In this document: positions 8,339 through 15,887 of the stretch, one piece after another
How positions within the stretch are numbered: position 1 is the stretch's first letter
Layout: every line of letters starts with the position of its first letter
Notes under the pieces: model-generated
Databases searched by the model: none
What the model was told of the DNA's origin: nothing
What the model saw: only the letters and a program-made list of their open reading frames with translations
Assembly: GCA_003022815.1 (NCBI GenBank)
Contig: PXSL01000024.1
Coordinates: 1 to 24,981, forward strand
Origin: Halobacteriales archaeon SW_5_68_122
Lineage (GTDB): Archaea > Halobacteriota > Halobacteria > Halobacteriales > Haloarculaceae
Direction: 5' to 3'
Length of the DNA stretch: 24,981 bases
Translations under genes and position numbers: made by a program

Positions 8339-8969
8339 GTGTTGCCGACCTTGCTGGATGGCCTGCTCGGGGTCCATGTCGCCGCGGGAGCGATTGCGCT
8401 GCTCGCGGGCCTCGTCGCCGCCGTGACCGAGAAGGGCGGTCGGCGGCACGTCCGCGCCGGACGGACCTACGTCGCGTCGATGGCCGTCGTCGTGACGACG
8501 GCGCTCCCGCTCGCCGCCGTTGACGCCGACTACTTCCTGTTCTCCCGTGCTCGCCGGGAAGCGACCGGAACCGGGCGCCGCCGCGCCGGCCGACTGGGCG
8601 GCGAACCTGACGATGTTTGGGTTCGGCCTCGCCATGCTCTGTCTCGGTGCCGCCGACCTGCTGGCCGGCGACATCCTCGGAACCGCGCTCATCGTCTTCG
8701 GCGTCATCGGTCTCGCGCTCGCGGGCAGCCAGGTGTGGTCCATCTACCGTCCGCCGGAGGACCCACGGGAGTGGATTTCCAAACACATCGTCTTCATGGG
8801 CGGCGGCTACATCGCAACGGTCACCGCCGCCGTAACCGTGAACCTCGTGATGCTGCCGCCCGTGCTCAGGTGGGTCGGACCGACGCTGGTCGGGACGCCG
8901 CTCATCGCGGTGGCCGTCGCTCGATACGAACGCCGCTTCGATTCGGAAGCGGAACCCCCGTCGCAGTAG
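8339..8969 (+). pseudogene. DUF2306-like membrane protein, frameshifted with missing segment
   Basis: Starts with GTG at 8339 (MLPTLLDGLLGVHVAAGAIALLAG). The frame then gives the DUF2306-like pattern HVAAGAIALLAG, GGRRHVRAGRTYVASM and a hydrophobic run to DADYFLF at about 8541. Here the frame changes, and the protein continues in the +1 frame as VLAGKRPEPG, APADWAANLTMFGFGLAML and further membrane segments to the stop at 8969. The break falls where family members have another transmembrane stretch of roughly 18 residues, so a short deletion rather than a single-base slip is likely. A TCTAATTGT element about 30 bases upstream suits a leaderless start. Divergent from the mre11 operon, with 93 bp between starts. 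Function unknown. Confidence 0.72.
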
Positions 8970-9062
8970 CCCGGATACCGGCGCTAACAGGTAGGGTTTA
9001 TCTCGACCGTTAGTAGCAAGCAGGAGGTCGAACGTTCAGCCGCCCGGTGGCAAGAGTGGTCT

Positions 9063-9326
9063 CTACTCCTCGACCGCCAGCGTGTAAACGCGCTTTCGCG
9101 CGTCAGTGAACGAGAACCGCGAGTCGACGGCGTCGATTTCCTCGAGCCGCGTCAGCGCGTACCGGACCGTCCGCGGGGGTAGCATCGTCTCCTCGGCCAG
9201 TTGGCTCTGGGTCAGTCGCTCGTCGTACTCGAGCACCTTGGCGACCAGCTTCGCGCTCGGCGGTAGCTCCGCGACGGCCTCCCAGCCGACCGCGTTCGAC
9301 TCCGCCTCGAGTTCGCTCGCACTCAT
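9063..9326 (-). CDS. Winged-helix (MarR-like) transcriptional regulator
   Basis: An 87-aa protein that is essentially one winged-helix domain: PPSAKLVAKVLEYDERLTQ, then the helix-turn-helix SQLAEETMLPPRTVRYALTRLEE, then the wing DSRFSFTDARKRVYTLAV. This is the compact MarR/TrmB-like form common in haloarchaea. It is divergent from the proteasomal ATPase gene across a 169-bp AT-richer intergenic region, so that region is the natural place for its operator. It has a TATA-like GTATTATTAC on the minus strand (9351-9360). The ligand and target genes are not visible from sequence; regulation of panA is a reasonable inference only. Confidence 0.88.
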   Translation of the reverse strand: MSASELEAESNAVGWEAVAELPPSAKLVAKVLEYDERLTQSQLAEETMLPPRTVRYALTRLEEIDAVDSRFSFTDARKRVYTLAVEE

Positions 9327-9350
9327 CGTACCCTCCGTACTCGATGACGG

Positions 9351-9360
9351 GTAATAATAC
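9351..9360 (-). promoter_or_regulatory. Likely TATA box of the winged-helix gene
   Basis: GTATTATTAC read on the minus strand, centred about 28 bases upstream of the ATG at 9326, the spacing of a leaderless archaeal promoter. It lies in the region shared with the divergent panA gene. Confidence 0.5.
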
Positions 9361-9466
9361 TTGTTGTTCCGATTTATTTTTGATAGTAATCACGAGGCGG
9401 CGGCGGCCGGGGGCGTCGCACCCACCGTTTTCGGAGCCGTCAGGCGGGTGAGACTACCCGAAGTCT

Positions 9467-9474
9467 CTTATAAT
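9467..9474 (+). promoter_or_regulatory. Likely TATA box of panA
   Basis: CTTATAAT, centred 26 bases upstream of the ATG at 9496. This predicts transcription starting at or next to the start codon (leaderless mRNA) and rules out the longer upstream extension of the reading frame to 9361. Confidence 0.7.
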
Positions 9475-9495
9475 CGTGGGCGCTACCTCGGGGCA

Positions 9496-10713
9496 ATGAC
9501 AGACACTGTTGACGACGTCGACCTCCCGTACGAGGACGACGCGTCACAGCAGGAGAAGGTGGCGGCGCTCGAGGAGCGTCTCGAGATTCTCGAACAACAG
9601 AACGAGGAGATGCGGGACAAGCTGCTGGACGCCAACGCCGAGAACAACAAGTACCAGCAGAAGCTCGAGCGGCTCACCCACGAGAACAAGAAGCTCAAGC
9701 AGTCGCCGCTGTTCGTCGCCACCGTCCAAGAGCTGACCGACGAGGGCGTCGTCATCAAGCAGCACGGCAACAACCAGGAGGCGCTGACGGAGGTCACCGG
9801 CGAGATGCGGGAGTCGCTCGCCCCGGACGACCGCGTTGCGGTGAACAACTCCCTGTCCATCGTCAAGCAACTGGACGACGAAACCGACGTCCGTGCCCGG
9901 GTGATGCAGGTCGACCAATCGCCCGACATCACCTACGAGGACATCGGTGGCATCGACGAGCAGATGGAGGAGGTACGGGAGACCGTCGAGATGCCAATCA
10001 AGAACCCCGGGATGTTCGACGAGGTTGGCATCGACCCGCCCTCCGGCGTGCTACTGCACGGCCCGCCGGGAACAGGCAAGACGATGCTGGCGAAGGCCGT
10101 CGCCAACCAGACCGACGCCACCTTCATCAAGATGGCCGGCTCAGAGCTGGTCCACAAGTTCATCGGCGAGGGGGCCAAGCTCGTCCGGGACCTCTTCGAG
10201 CTGGCCCGCCAGCAGGAACCCGCGGTCGTGTTCGTCGACGAGATTGACGCCATCGCCGCCAAGCGCACCGAGTCGAAGACCTCCGGCGACGCCGAGGTCC
10301 AGCGGACGATGATGCAACTGCTCTCGGAGATGGACGGCTTCGAGGACCGCGGCCAGATATCCATCATCGCGGCGACGAACCGCTTCGACATGCTCGACCG
10401 GGCCATCCTCCGGCCGGGCCGCTTCGACCGTCTTATCGAGGTGCCCAAACCCGAACACGAGGGGCGCGAAATCATCTTCGAGATCCACACCCGCGACATG
10501 AACGTCGCCGACGACGTCGACTACGCCGAACTCGCGGCAACGGCCGACGACGCCTCCGGCGCCGACATCAAGGCCATCTCCACCGAGGCCGGGATGTACG
10601 CCATCCGCGACGACCGCACCGAGGTCCGGATGCACGACTTCGAGAACGCCTGGGAGAAAATCCAGCAGACCGACGACGCCGTCGACGCCGAGGTTTCCAA
10701 GACGTTCGCCTGA
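9496..10713 (+). CDS. panA: Proteasome-activating nucleotidase (PAN)
   Basis: Hexameric AAA+ unfoldase that feeds proteins to the archaeal 20S proteasome; 405 aa. An N-terminal coiled coil (about 17-67) is followed by an OB-type domain (71-140). The AAA+ core has Walker A GPPGTGKT (189-196), pore loop KFIGEG (221-226), Walker B VVFVDEID (244-251), second region of homology with IIAATNRFDMLDRAILRPGRFDR, and arginine fingers near R306/R309. The C-terminus is EVSKTFA. PAN proteins usually end in hydrophobic-Tyr-any (HbYX), which docks into the 20S ring; here the last three are T-F-A, a conservative-looking but atypical version. The start is fixed by the TATA box 26 bases upstream. The gene is alone and followed by GC hairpins. 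panA versus panB is by resemblance only. Confidence 0.95.
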   Translation: MTDTVDDVDLPYEDDASQQEKVAALEERLEILEQQNEEMRDKLLDANAENNKYQQKLERLTHENKKLKQSPLFVATVQELTDEGVVIKQHGNNQEALTEVTGEMRESLAPDDRVAVNNSLSIVKQLDDETDVRARVMQVDQSPDITYEDIGGIDEQMEEVRETVEMPIKNPGMFDEVGIDPPSGVLLHGPPGTGKTMLAKAVANQTDATFIKMAGSELVHKFIGEGAKLVRDLFELARQQEPAVVFVDEIDAIAAKRTESKTSGDAEVQRTMMQLLSEMDGFEDRGQISIIAATNRFDMLDRAILRPGRFDRLIEVPKPEHEGREIIFEIHTRDMNVADDVDYAELAATADDASGADIKAISTEAGMYAIRDDRTEVRMHDFENAWEKIQQTDDAVDAEVSKTFA

Positions 10714-10724
10714 ACATTTTTACA

Positions 10725-10743
10725 CGGCGCGCTTCGCGCGCCG
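10725..10743. terminator. GC hairpin after panA
   Basis: CGGCGCGC-TTC-GCGCGCCG forms an 8-bp perfect stem with a 3-base loop. It starts 11 bases after the panA stop, with a T run before it (10717-10721) and an A run after it (10746-10750). A bidirectional terminator between the convergent genes panA and the 47-aa ORF is plausible. Archaeal termination depends mostly on U tracts, so the T run itself may matter more than the stem. Confidence 0.5.
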
Positions 10744-10773
10744 GCAAAAACGCTTCATGGAAAAAGACACTAC

Positions 10774-10848
10774 GGGCCTCCCTACGGTCGGCCCTTGGTC
10801 CCGCGCTCCCTGCGGTCGCGCGGCGAACCGCTCACTCACGGTGTTCGC
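10774..10848. repeat. Cluster of short hairpins downstream of panA
   Basis: Three consecutive hairpins. GGGCC/GGCCC (10774-10794) has the 11-base loop TCCCTACGGTC. CCGCGC/GCGCGG (10801-10823) has loop TCCCTGCGGTC. GCGAAC/GTTCGC (10823-10848) has a longer loop. The first two have different stems but nearly identical loops. No coding potential is evident. Similar GC-rich hairpin strings are common in haloarchaeal intergenic DNA as I recall. Confidence 0.5.
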
Positions 10849-10877
10849 TCGCGGATGCTATTTTCTGACGGCCCCGC

Positions 10878-11021
10878 TCAGAACAGCAGGAAGATGGCGT
10901 AGGGGATTGCGAAGAGGAGCACCGTCATCACTCCGAGGATGAGACCGTAGGCGAGGAACGTCCCGGCGGCGGTGAACCACGCCGGGTGGTCGTACTCCTC
11001 CTTCAGGTCGGCAACGTCCAT
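10878..11021 (-). CDS. Small membrane protein, 47 aa
   Basis: Short ORF from the ATG at 11021 to the TGA at 10878. It encodes MDVADLKEEYDHPAWFTAAG followed by one or two hydrophobic segments (about residues 15-47) ending IPYAIFLLF. The charged N-terminus, hydrophobic remainder and clean start and stop make it look real, and small membrane proteins of this type occur near pan in haloarchaea as I recall. It converges on panA. Function unknown. Repeat element copy 1 begins 52 bases upstream of its start codon. Confidence 0.72.
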   Translation of the reverse strand: MDVADLKEEYDHPAWFTAAGTFLAYGLILGVMTVLLFAIPYAIFLLF

Positions 11022-11073
11022 ATATTGAGGTCCAGTCGCTGTCTCTTAGATGTACCGCTCGACGCTCAGGCCA

Positions 11074-11313
11074 TGTTTAGTTACGCGAGCGCCGGCCGAT
11101 CAGCCAGCATCAAGCGGGCCCTCGAACGGGGCCGACCGCTCGCGCAGTGAGGCCGAGCAAGCGTAGCGAGAGAGGCCTCGTGACGAAGCGAGCGGGAGGA
11201 GCGATGTGTGGAGCGATGACACGGGAGTACAGCGAGGCCCAGCCCGCGAGCGGGAGGAGGCGTTCGGAAACGCCGTTATCACCGCCGAAATACGCTACTC
11301 CCTCTAACTAGAC
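11074..11313. repeat. MITE-like repeat element, copy 1 (240 bp)
   Basis: Begins TGTTTAGTTACGCGAG and ends with a degenerate reverse complement (CTCTAACTAGAC). The arms are 11074-11135 and 11254-11313. They enclose a core of about 100 bases (11145-11244) bounded by CCGCTCGCG (11136-11144) and CGCGAGCGG (11245-11253). The core contains CGTGACGAAGCGAGCGGGAG, also present in copy 2 at 17007-17347. No ORF inside is believable, so it would be non-autonomous. It ends 11 bases before the alcohol dehydrogenase stop codon and lies 52 bases upstream of the 47-aa gene. Confidence 0.72.
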
Positions 11314-11324
11314 GGCACCGACGC

Positions 11325-12000
11325 TCACGGGACGTCGACCGTACGGCCCTCGATGTCGCCGGTATCGAGTCGTTCGAGCGTCGCCGACAGGTCCGCGAGG
11401 CCGACCGGCTCGACGTTGACTGACAGCCGTCCCTGCCGGGCGAGGTCCAGCACATCTTGCAACTCCGCGGGGTTGCCCCACTGGACGGTCCGGTAAGTCA
11501 CCTCGCCGCCGACCAAGGGATTCCAGGCGAACTCGATGGAGCCGCCGCCGATGCCGGCCAGCACCAGGTGACCGTCGGCGCCGAGGGCGTTGCTCGCCCA
11601 CCGGAGCGTCTCGTCGACCCCGACGAAGTCGACGACGACGATGTCCACCGGACCGCCGGCGGCGGCCTCGATGTCGCGAGGGACGGAGCCGTCGGTCCCG
11701 ATCGCCGCGTCGGCGCTCAGTTCCTCCGCCCGCTCGAGTTCCGCGGGGCCGCGGTCGACGGCGACGACCCGACAGGCTCACAGCCGGCCGAACTGGACGC
11801 CGAACGAACCGAGGCCGCCGACGCCGACCACCGCCAATGAGTCGCCCGGCCCTCCCTCGGCCTTCCGGAGCGACCGATAGGCCGTCAGCGCGGCGTCGGT
11901 CGGCGGCACTCCCTCCACAGGGTCCAGCCGTCCGAGTGGAAGCGCGCCGCTCGCACGGGTGGCACGACGCCGCGTAGACAAAGAGCATTCCGGTGGTCAC
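11325..12000 (-). pseudogene. Zinc-type alcohol dehydrogenase relic
   Basis: Remnant of an NAD(P)-dependent medium-chain (zinc) alcohol dehydrogenase. The frame from about 11950 to 11325 reads LPLGRLDPVEGVPPTDAALTAY, the nucleotide-binding fold VVGVGGLGSFGVQFGRL, then an in-frame TGA at 11778-11780, and continues ACRVVAVDRGPAELERAEEL and GHLVLAGIGGGSIEF to TGDIEGRTVDVP. The N-terminal catalytic GroES-like domain (about 150 residues with the zinc ligands) is nearly all missing; a scrap AASCHPCER in another frame near 11960 may be its structural-zinc loop. A missing domain, a frame change and an in-frame stop together make this a pseudogene as written. Repeat element copy 1 abuts its 3' end. 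Confidence 0.82.
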
Positions 12001-12194
12001 CCCAGAATGTCGGCGACGCGCCGCGGCTCCTCGGTCAGCGCTGGGTCCTCCTCGACGAGTTGTAGCACCTCGTGATCGGTCACTTCCGGGTACTCCTTCC
12101 GGGTGGCCTCCTCGATGAGTTCCGCCTCAAGGCGAAACTCGGTGCCCTCGTAGATGACCTCCACGCCCTGCTCGTCGAACGAGAGAACGGTCAT
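11997..12194 (-). CDS. DUF5800 family small protein
   Basis: 65-aa acidic protein starting MTVLSFDEQGVEVIYEGTEF and ending with EEPRRVADILG. This matches my memory of the haloarchaeal DUF5800 family over its whole length, including the LEAELIEEATRKEYPEVTDHEV core. It is complete, with no membrane segments or cysteines. Its stop lies next to the 5' scrap of the alcohol dehydrogenase relic, so the deletion that removed the dehydrogenase N-terminus ends just at this gene. Function unknown. Confidence 0.85.
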   Translation of the reverse strand: MTVLSFDEQGVEVIYEGTEFRLEAELIEEATRKEYPEVTDHEVLQLVEEDPALTEEPRRVADILG

Positions 12195-12589
12195 ATCACG
12201 GTTTGGCGGCTGTCACTTGTAAGGGTGGCTGGTCGGAACTATCAGGCGGGACCCCCGGCCGTCGAAGAGGTGATCAGCGCGTTCGGATTCGGACCAGTCA
12301 GACTCCGGATGGCGAGGGCTGGCGGTCACGGAGCGGCGTCACGTCAAGAACGCAACGGAGTTTCCCCTCCCCGTCGCGGGGGGCGCCCTCGCGAGCGCGT
12401 CGACGGCCCCGGTATGCATTCTAACACCTGACACAAACGTCTATGGGCCGCAACGGCTACTGCATCGCGTCGGACGGGAATTTTGAACGCGACCGCATAG
12501 AGGAACTCTTTTTCGCGTATCTCGTAGCCGACCCGGTAGAGACTGAGGTTCATTGGCGACCGGTCGGACGGTCACCGGTTCGAGCACCT
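12195..12589. other. Intergenic stretch without a convincing gene
   Basis: About 395 bases. It contains a GC hairpin at 12374-12394 (TCGCGGGGGGC pairing with the following CGCCCTCGCGA, one wobble). Two overlapping short frames exist, one on each strand: + from 12443 starting MGRNGYCIASDGNF, and - from 12553 starting MNLSLYRVGYEIREKEF. Neither resembles a known family and both run into GC-rich low-complexity sequence. The AT-richer patch at 12478-12560 differs from its surroundings and may be a leftover of a decayed gene. Confidence 0.5.
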
Positions 12590-12964
12590 TCACGACGAGG
12601 CCGCGGCGACCGTGGCCGCGACCAGTTCGAGGGCGGCGGACTCGGCGGCGTCGTATAGGCGGCCGGCGGCCGGCATCGGCGTGTGGTCGTTCAACTCCAT
12701 CAGTTCGCTCGCGGCTGCCGCCGTGTCGGGGTGGCTCTCCGCCGCGTTGGCCTCCGTCTGGCACTCGATCATTAATGACCCGTTCCGGTAACTGAACCCG
12801 AGTTCCACCCTTGAGGGCCCCGAAATCGGTGCTCCGGAACGGCACCGCGCCGCCAGGGTCGGCGGCCTCGATGATGTCCTCAAGAAGCAAGCGGGCGGCC
12901 TCCCGGTGTGCCTCTAACAGCTCCCCACTCCGGTAGGGCCCCCGACGTCCCGGTCGATGATCAT
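12590..12964 (-). pseudogene. Unrecognised small protein gene, broken by two frame changes
   Basis: A TATA-like ATTTATC on the minus strand (12984-12990) lies about 25 bases upstream of an ATG at 12964 giving MIIDRDV. The frame then changes near 12938 to read GPYRSGELLEAHREAARLLLEDIIEAADPGG and FRSTDFGALKG. It changes again near 12808 to read VELGFSYRNGSLMIECQTEA, ELMELNDHTPMPAAGRLYDAAESAALELVA, stopping at 12590. Each piece has protein-like composition and the three join into a protein of about 120 aa, so this was probably one gene. I do not recognise the family. Either single-base errors or real decay could explain it. Confidence 0.5.
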
Positions 12965-12983
12965 CCGTACCTCTGTTCGACCT

Positions 12984-12990
12984 CAGATAA
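12984..12990 (-). promoter_or_regulatory. TATA-like element for the broken ORF at 12590-12964
   Basis: ATTTATC on the minus strand, 20-26 bases upstream of the ATG at 12964. It is the main argument that this start codon belongs to a genuine, if broken, gene. Confidence 0.4.
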
Positions 12991-13085
12991 ATGTACCGTC
13001 CGACACTGCGACGGCCGCCGAGAGCGCCCGCGTCACCGCCCCGGCCCGCTCCGGGCGTGCCCGCTCGATTGCAGGACTGCGGAGC

Positions 13086-13103
13086 GTCTGACGGGCGTCA
13101 GAC
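13086..13103. repeat. 18-bp perfect hairpin/palindrome
   Basis: GTCTGACG-GG-CGTCAGAC, an 8-bp inverted repeat with a 2-base centre, 12 bases before the TATA box of the polymer-forming protein gene. Its position fits an activator or repressor site; a chance GC hairpin is possible. Confidence 0.4.
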
Positions 13104-13114
13104 TCCGGGGTGGA

Positions 13115-13121
13115 TTTAATA
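13115..13121 (+). promoter_or_regulatory. TATA box of the polymer-forming protein gene
   Basis: TTTAATA, 24-30 bases upstream of the GTG start at 13145, consistent with a leaderless transcript. Confidence 0.6.
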
Positions 13122-13144
13122 CGCGGCACGCGCCATTGCCCACC

Positions 13145-14066
13145 GTGTTCGGCTCCGACCCGCTCGAGGAACTGGTGATTCCCGACGGCACACACGTCAA
13201 GGAGCACGACCTCGACACCGAGGGGGACGTGCTCGTCGGCGGGCAGAGCACCGTCCCACATCACCGGTCAGCTCATTGTCTCCGGGGACCTCGACATCGG
13301 CGACGACGTCGACATCGAACGCGGGTTCGAGGCCAACGGCTGGATCGTCATCCGCAACCCTATGCCCACCATCGTCTTCCTGTTCGTCTACCTCTCGCAA
13401 CTCCTCCGCATCGGCGAGGAAGAAGCTGCCGAAGAGGTCGCCGAGGAATTCCTAGCCGACGACCGCGAGGTCGAACCGGTCGTCGTCCCGCGGGGCGCTG
13501 ACGTGTCTGACGACGCCTGGCGCGTCTCGACGCCGGCGATGGTCGGCGACGACTGCCGGATGCACGGCAACGTCCGGGCGACCGACATTGAGGTCGGCGC
13601 CGACACCGAGATTTTCGGCAGTCTCCGCGCCAAGGAGGACATCCGCGTCGGCTCCGGCACGGTCGTCCACGGCGACGTGACCACCAAGACCGGCGACGTG
13701 GTCGTCGCCCCCCAATCGCACGTTCGCGGCGACATCTCCTGTGAGGACTGCAACCTCTCGGAGGCCGCCGAGGTCGACGGCGCCATCCGCGCCCGCGGGG
13801 AGACGAACTTCGCCGCCGTCCCAGAGGGGTCCGACGCGACGGCCGGCGCCGAGGCCGAGACGACTGCGACAACGACCGACGGCGACAGCGAGGAGACGGC
13901 GGCCGACCTCGAGGCCGCCGTCGTCCCGCTCGGGACGGGCGAACTGGCGGCTGATTCGCCGCCCGCCGTCGTTCCGCTCTCGGAGAGCGAGCGCGACTGG
14001 GACGACCCCGCGGCGACCAACGGGGACGGCGTCGAGGGCGTCATCGCGGACGCCGAAAAGCAGTGA
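13145..14066 (+). pseudogene. Polymer-forming (bactofilin-like) protein, internal segment missing
   Basis: GTG start at 13145 gives MFGSDPLEELVIPDGTHVKEHDL, then EGDVLVGGQSTV. At about 13255 the frame changes, and the protein resumes as HITGQLIVSGDLDIGDDVDIERGFEANGW. It continues intact through PMPTIVFLFVYLSQLL (a hydrophobic stretch), VPRGADVSDDAWRVSTPA and a second beta-solenoid region (GNVRATDIEVGADTEIFGSLRAKEDIRVGSGTVVHGDV) to an acidic tail. The repeated short G-x-hydrophobic steps are the bactofilin/polymer-forming cytoskeletal pattern. As I remember haloarchaeal relatives, about 50 residues of the first solenoid are missing at the break. The bactofilin-like role (scaffold or membrane-associated polymer) is inferred from the fold. 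Confidence 0.75.
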
Positions 14067-14363
14067 CGGGGCGAGCGACGGTAGTGTTCAGATACGGGAT
14101 CAGGTGGTGACGGTTCGACTGAGCCCACCTCGGAAGCCCCCTCCCGCTCGACGGCTCCGACTCGCTGCGATCCTCGGAGTTCGTCCTGCGGTTCTAGCGT
14201 CGTCGGAGCCGCCGACCGGTCGGCCCCTTCCAGTCCCACCCGGCGGTGAAGTGTGCAGGCCACCGCCGCTTGTCTGAACACCGCCCGAGCGACTGCCGGA
14301 CGCCCCGAGCGGTAGCCGCTGGGCAACCGAAAGGCAGTTCGGCCCCCTCGCCCCAGGAGTGGT
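14067..14363. other. Intergenic region before ychF
   Basis: 297 bases, GC-rich, no credible ORF. It contains the run CTCGACGGCTCCGACTCGCT followed by GCGATCCTCGGAGTTCGTCC (about 14136-14175), a type of composition common in haloarchaeal spacer DNA. No clear TATA box was found close to the ychF start. Confidence 0.4.
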
Positions 14364-15545
14364 ATGCTCTCGGTCGCCCTCGCCGGCAAGCCCAACGCCG
14401 GCAAGTCGACGTTTTACCGGGCCGCCACCATGGCCGACGTCGACGTCGCCAACTACCCCTTCACGACAATCGACCCGAACCGGGGCGTCACCCACGTCCG
14501 CACGCGGTGTCCATGTCTCGACCTCGAGTCGCGGTGCGGCAACGACAACTGCCACGACGGCAAGCGGTACGTCCCCGTCGAGTTGCTGGACGTCGCGGGG
14601 CTGGTCCCCGGCGCCCACGAGGGCAAGGGCCTCGGCAACCAGTTCCTGGACGCGCTGTCGAATGCCGACGTCATCCTGCACGTCGTCGACGCCTCCGGCG
14701 GCACCGACGCCGAGGGCGAACCGCTCGAGGTCGGCGCCTACGACCCCGTCCAGGACGTCGAGTTCATCGAGACGGAGATGGACCTGTGGCTGGCCTCCAT
14801 CGTCAAGGACAACTGGGAGACCGTCGAGCGGGGGTCCCGCTCGCCGGAGTTCGACTTCGAGGACGCCCTGGCGGACGTGCTGACGGGCGTCGGCGCCACC
14901 CAGTACGACGTGATGGCCGTTCTCCGGGAGATGGACTACTCGACGGACCCGATGGCCTGGACCGACGCCGACCGCGAGGAACTGGCCCGCCTGGTCCGCC
15001 GGCGCACGAAACCCATCGTCGTCGTCGCCAACAAGGCCGACGTCGCCCCCGCCGAGAACGTCGAACGGCTCGAGACGGCGGCCGGCCACGTCGTCCCCTG
15101 CACCGCCGAGGGCGAACTCGCCCTCCGGCAGGCCGTCGAGGCCGGCGCCGTCGCGTACGACCCCGGCGACGACGGCTTCGAGATAACGGCCGACGTCTCC
15201 GACTCGCAGGCGGAAGGACTGGAGCGCATCCGCGGCGTCGTCGAAGCGTTCGGCGGCACCGGCGTCCAAGGGGCGCTCGACGAGGCCGTCTACGACCTGC
15301 TGGACCACTTCACCGCCTACCCGGTTCAGGACGCCTCGAAGTGGACCGACGGCCAGGGCAACGTTCTCCCCGACGCGTTCCTCCTGCCGGACGGGTCGAC
15401 GCCGAATGACCTCGCGTACGCCGTCCACTCCGACATCGGCGAGGGCTACCTCCACGCCGTCGACGCCCGCGCCGACCGTCGCATCGCCGAGGACCACGAA
15501 CTCGACGAGGGCGACGTAGTCAAAATCGTCTCGACGGCGACCTGA
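14364..15545 (+). CDS. ychF: YchF/Obg-family nucleotide-binding protein
   Basis: A 393-aa translation-associated P-loop GTPase/ATPase of the Obg family. P-loop GKPNAGKST is at residues 8-16. Switch and G3 motifs are YPFTTIDPN and DVAGLVPGAHEGKGLGNQFLD. An archaeal insertion carries a cysteine cluster CPCLDLESRCGNDNC (about 49-63), a likely metal or redox site. The G4-like motif is NKADV. The C-terminal TGS domain spans about 310-393 (VYDLLDHFTAYPV, LPDGSTPNDLAYAVHSDIGEGYLHAVDA, HELDEGDVVKIV). Family members bind ATP or GTP and associate with ribosomes. Full length and intact. Confidence 0.95.
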   Translation: MLSVALAGKPNAGKSTFYRAATMADVDVANYPFTTIDPNRGVTHVRTRCPCLDLESRCGNDNCHDGKRYVPVELLDVAGLVPGAHEGKGLGNQFLDALSNADVILHVVDASGGTDAEGEPLEVGAYDPVQDVEFIETEMDLWLASIVKDNWETVERGSRSPEFDFEDALADVLTGVGATQYDVMAVLREMDYSTDPMAWTDADREELARLVRRRTKPIVVVANKADVAPAENVERLETAAGHVVPCTAEGELALRQAVEAGAVAYDPGDDGFEITADVSDSQAEGLERIRGVVEAFGGTGVQGALDEAVYDLLDHFTAYPVQDASKWTDGQGNVLPDAFLLPDGSTPNDLAYAVHSDIGEGYLHAVDARADRRIAEDHELDEGDVVKIVSTAT

Positions 15546-15573
15546 CCCGGCGGCGACGGCTTCCGCCTGCGTG

Positions 15574-15581
15574 TAATATTA
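15574..15581 (+). promoter_or_regulatory. TATA-like element before the 50-aa ORF
   Basis: TAATATTA, about 30-37 bases upstream of the ATG at 15611; the only AT-rich octamer in this spacer. Confidence 0.45.
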
Positions 15582-15610
15582 GTAGTTCCAGCCGTATGTG
15601 AAAATGTACC

Positions 15611-15763
15611 ATGTGCCATGGCTTCGACATCCGTGACCGACGCGAGTTCGAGCGCGAGGAGTCTGACGACGAGCGGCCGTCGTTCGCCAATGAGGAGGCG
15701 AGCGTCGAAACCGAGGTGCTGACCGACGGCGGCGACGACGAGGAAGCGGAAGCCGAGGAGTAG
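15611..15763 (+). CDS. Small acidic protein, 50 aa
   Basis: ATG at 15611 to TAG at 15763. It encodes MCHGFDIRDRREFEREESDD, then a strongly acidic tail ending DGGDDEEAEAEE. A TATA-like element upstream and a composition typical of tiny halophilic proteins support it. There is no second cysteine pair, so it is not a zinc ribbon. Function unknown. An earlier ATG at 15604 is in another frame. Confidence 0.55.
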   Translation: MCHGFDIRDRREFEREESDDERPSFANEEASVETEVLTDGGDDEEAEAEE

Positions 15764-15887
15764 CTCCGCCGGCCGCGACTCGACTCGAACCTTCGACTTT
15801 CTTTCGCCGACGCGTCGACAGTGCCGGAACCCGCGATTGGCCGACGGCCCGGCTGCCGGGCCCGCGCGCCGCCCTGAATGCGAGAAG

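Noticed and set aside
9361..9495. 45-codon N-terminal extension of PAN
   Set aside because: A TATA box at 9467-9474 lies inside it and the family start MTDTVDD follows at the leaderless distance.
12344..12658. Two short overlapping ORFs on opposite strands (12443-12658 plus, 12344-12553 minus)
   Set aside because: Neither has family resemblance and both end in GC-rich low-complexity sequence; kept only as a note in the intergenic entry.
14100..15497. 465-aa minus-strand frame
   Set aside because: Antisense to YchF, which has complete P-loop and TGS motifs.
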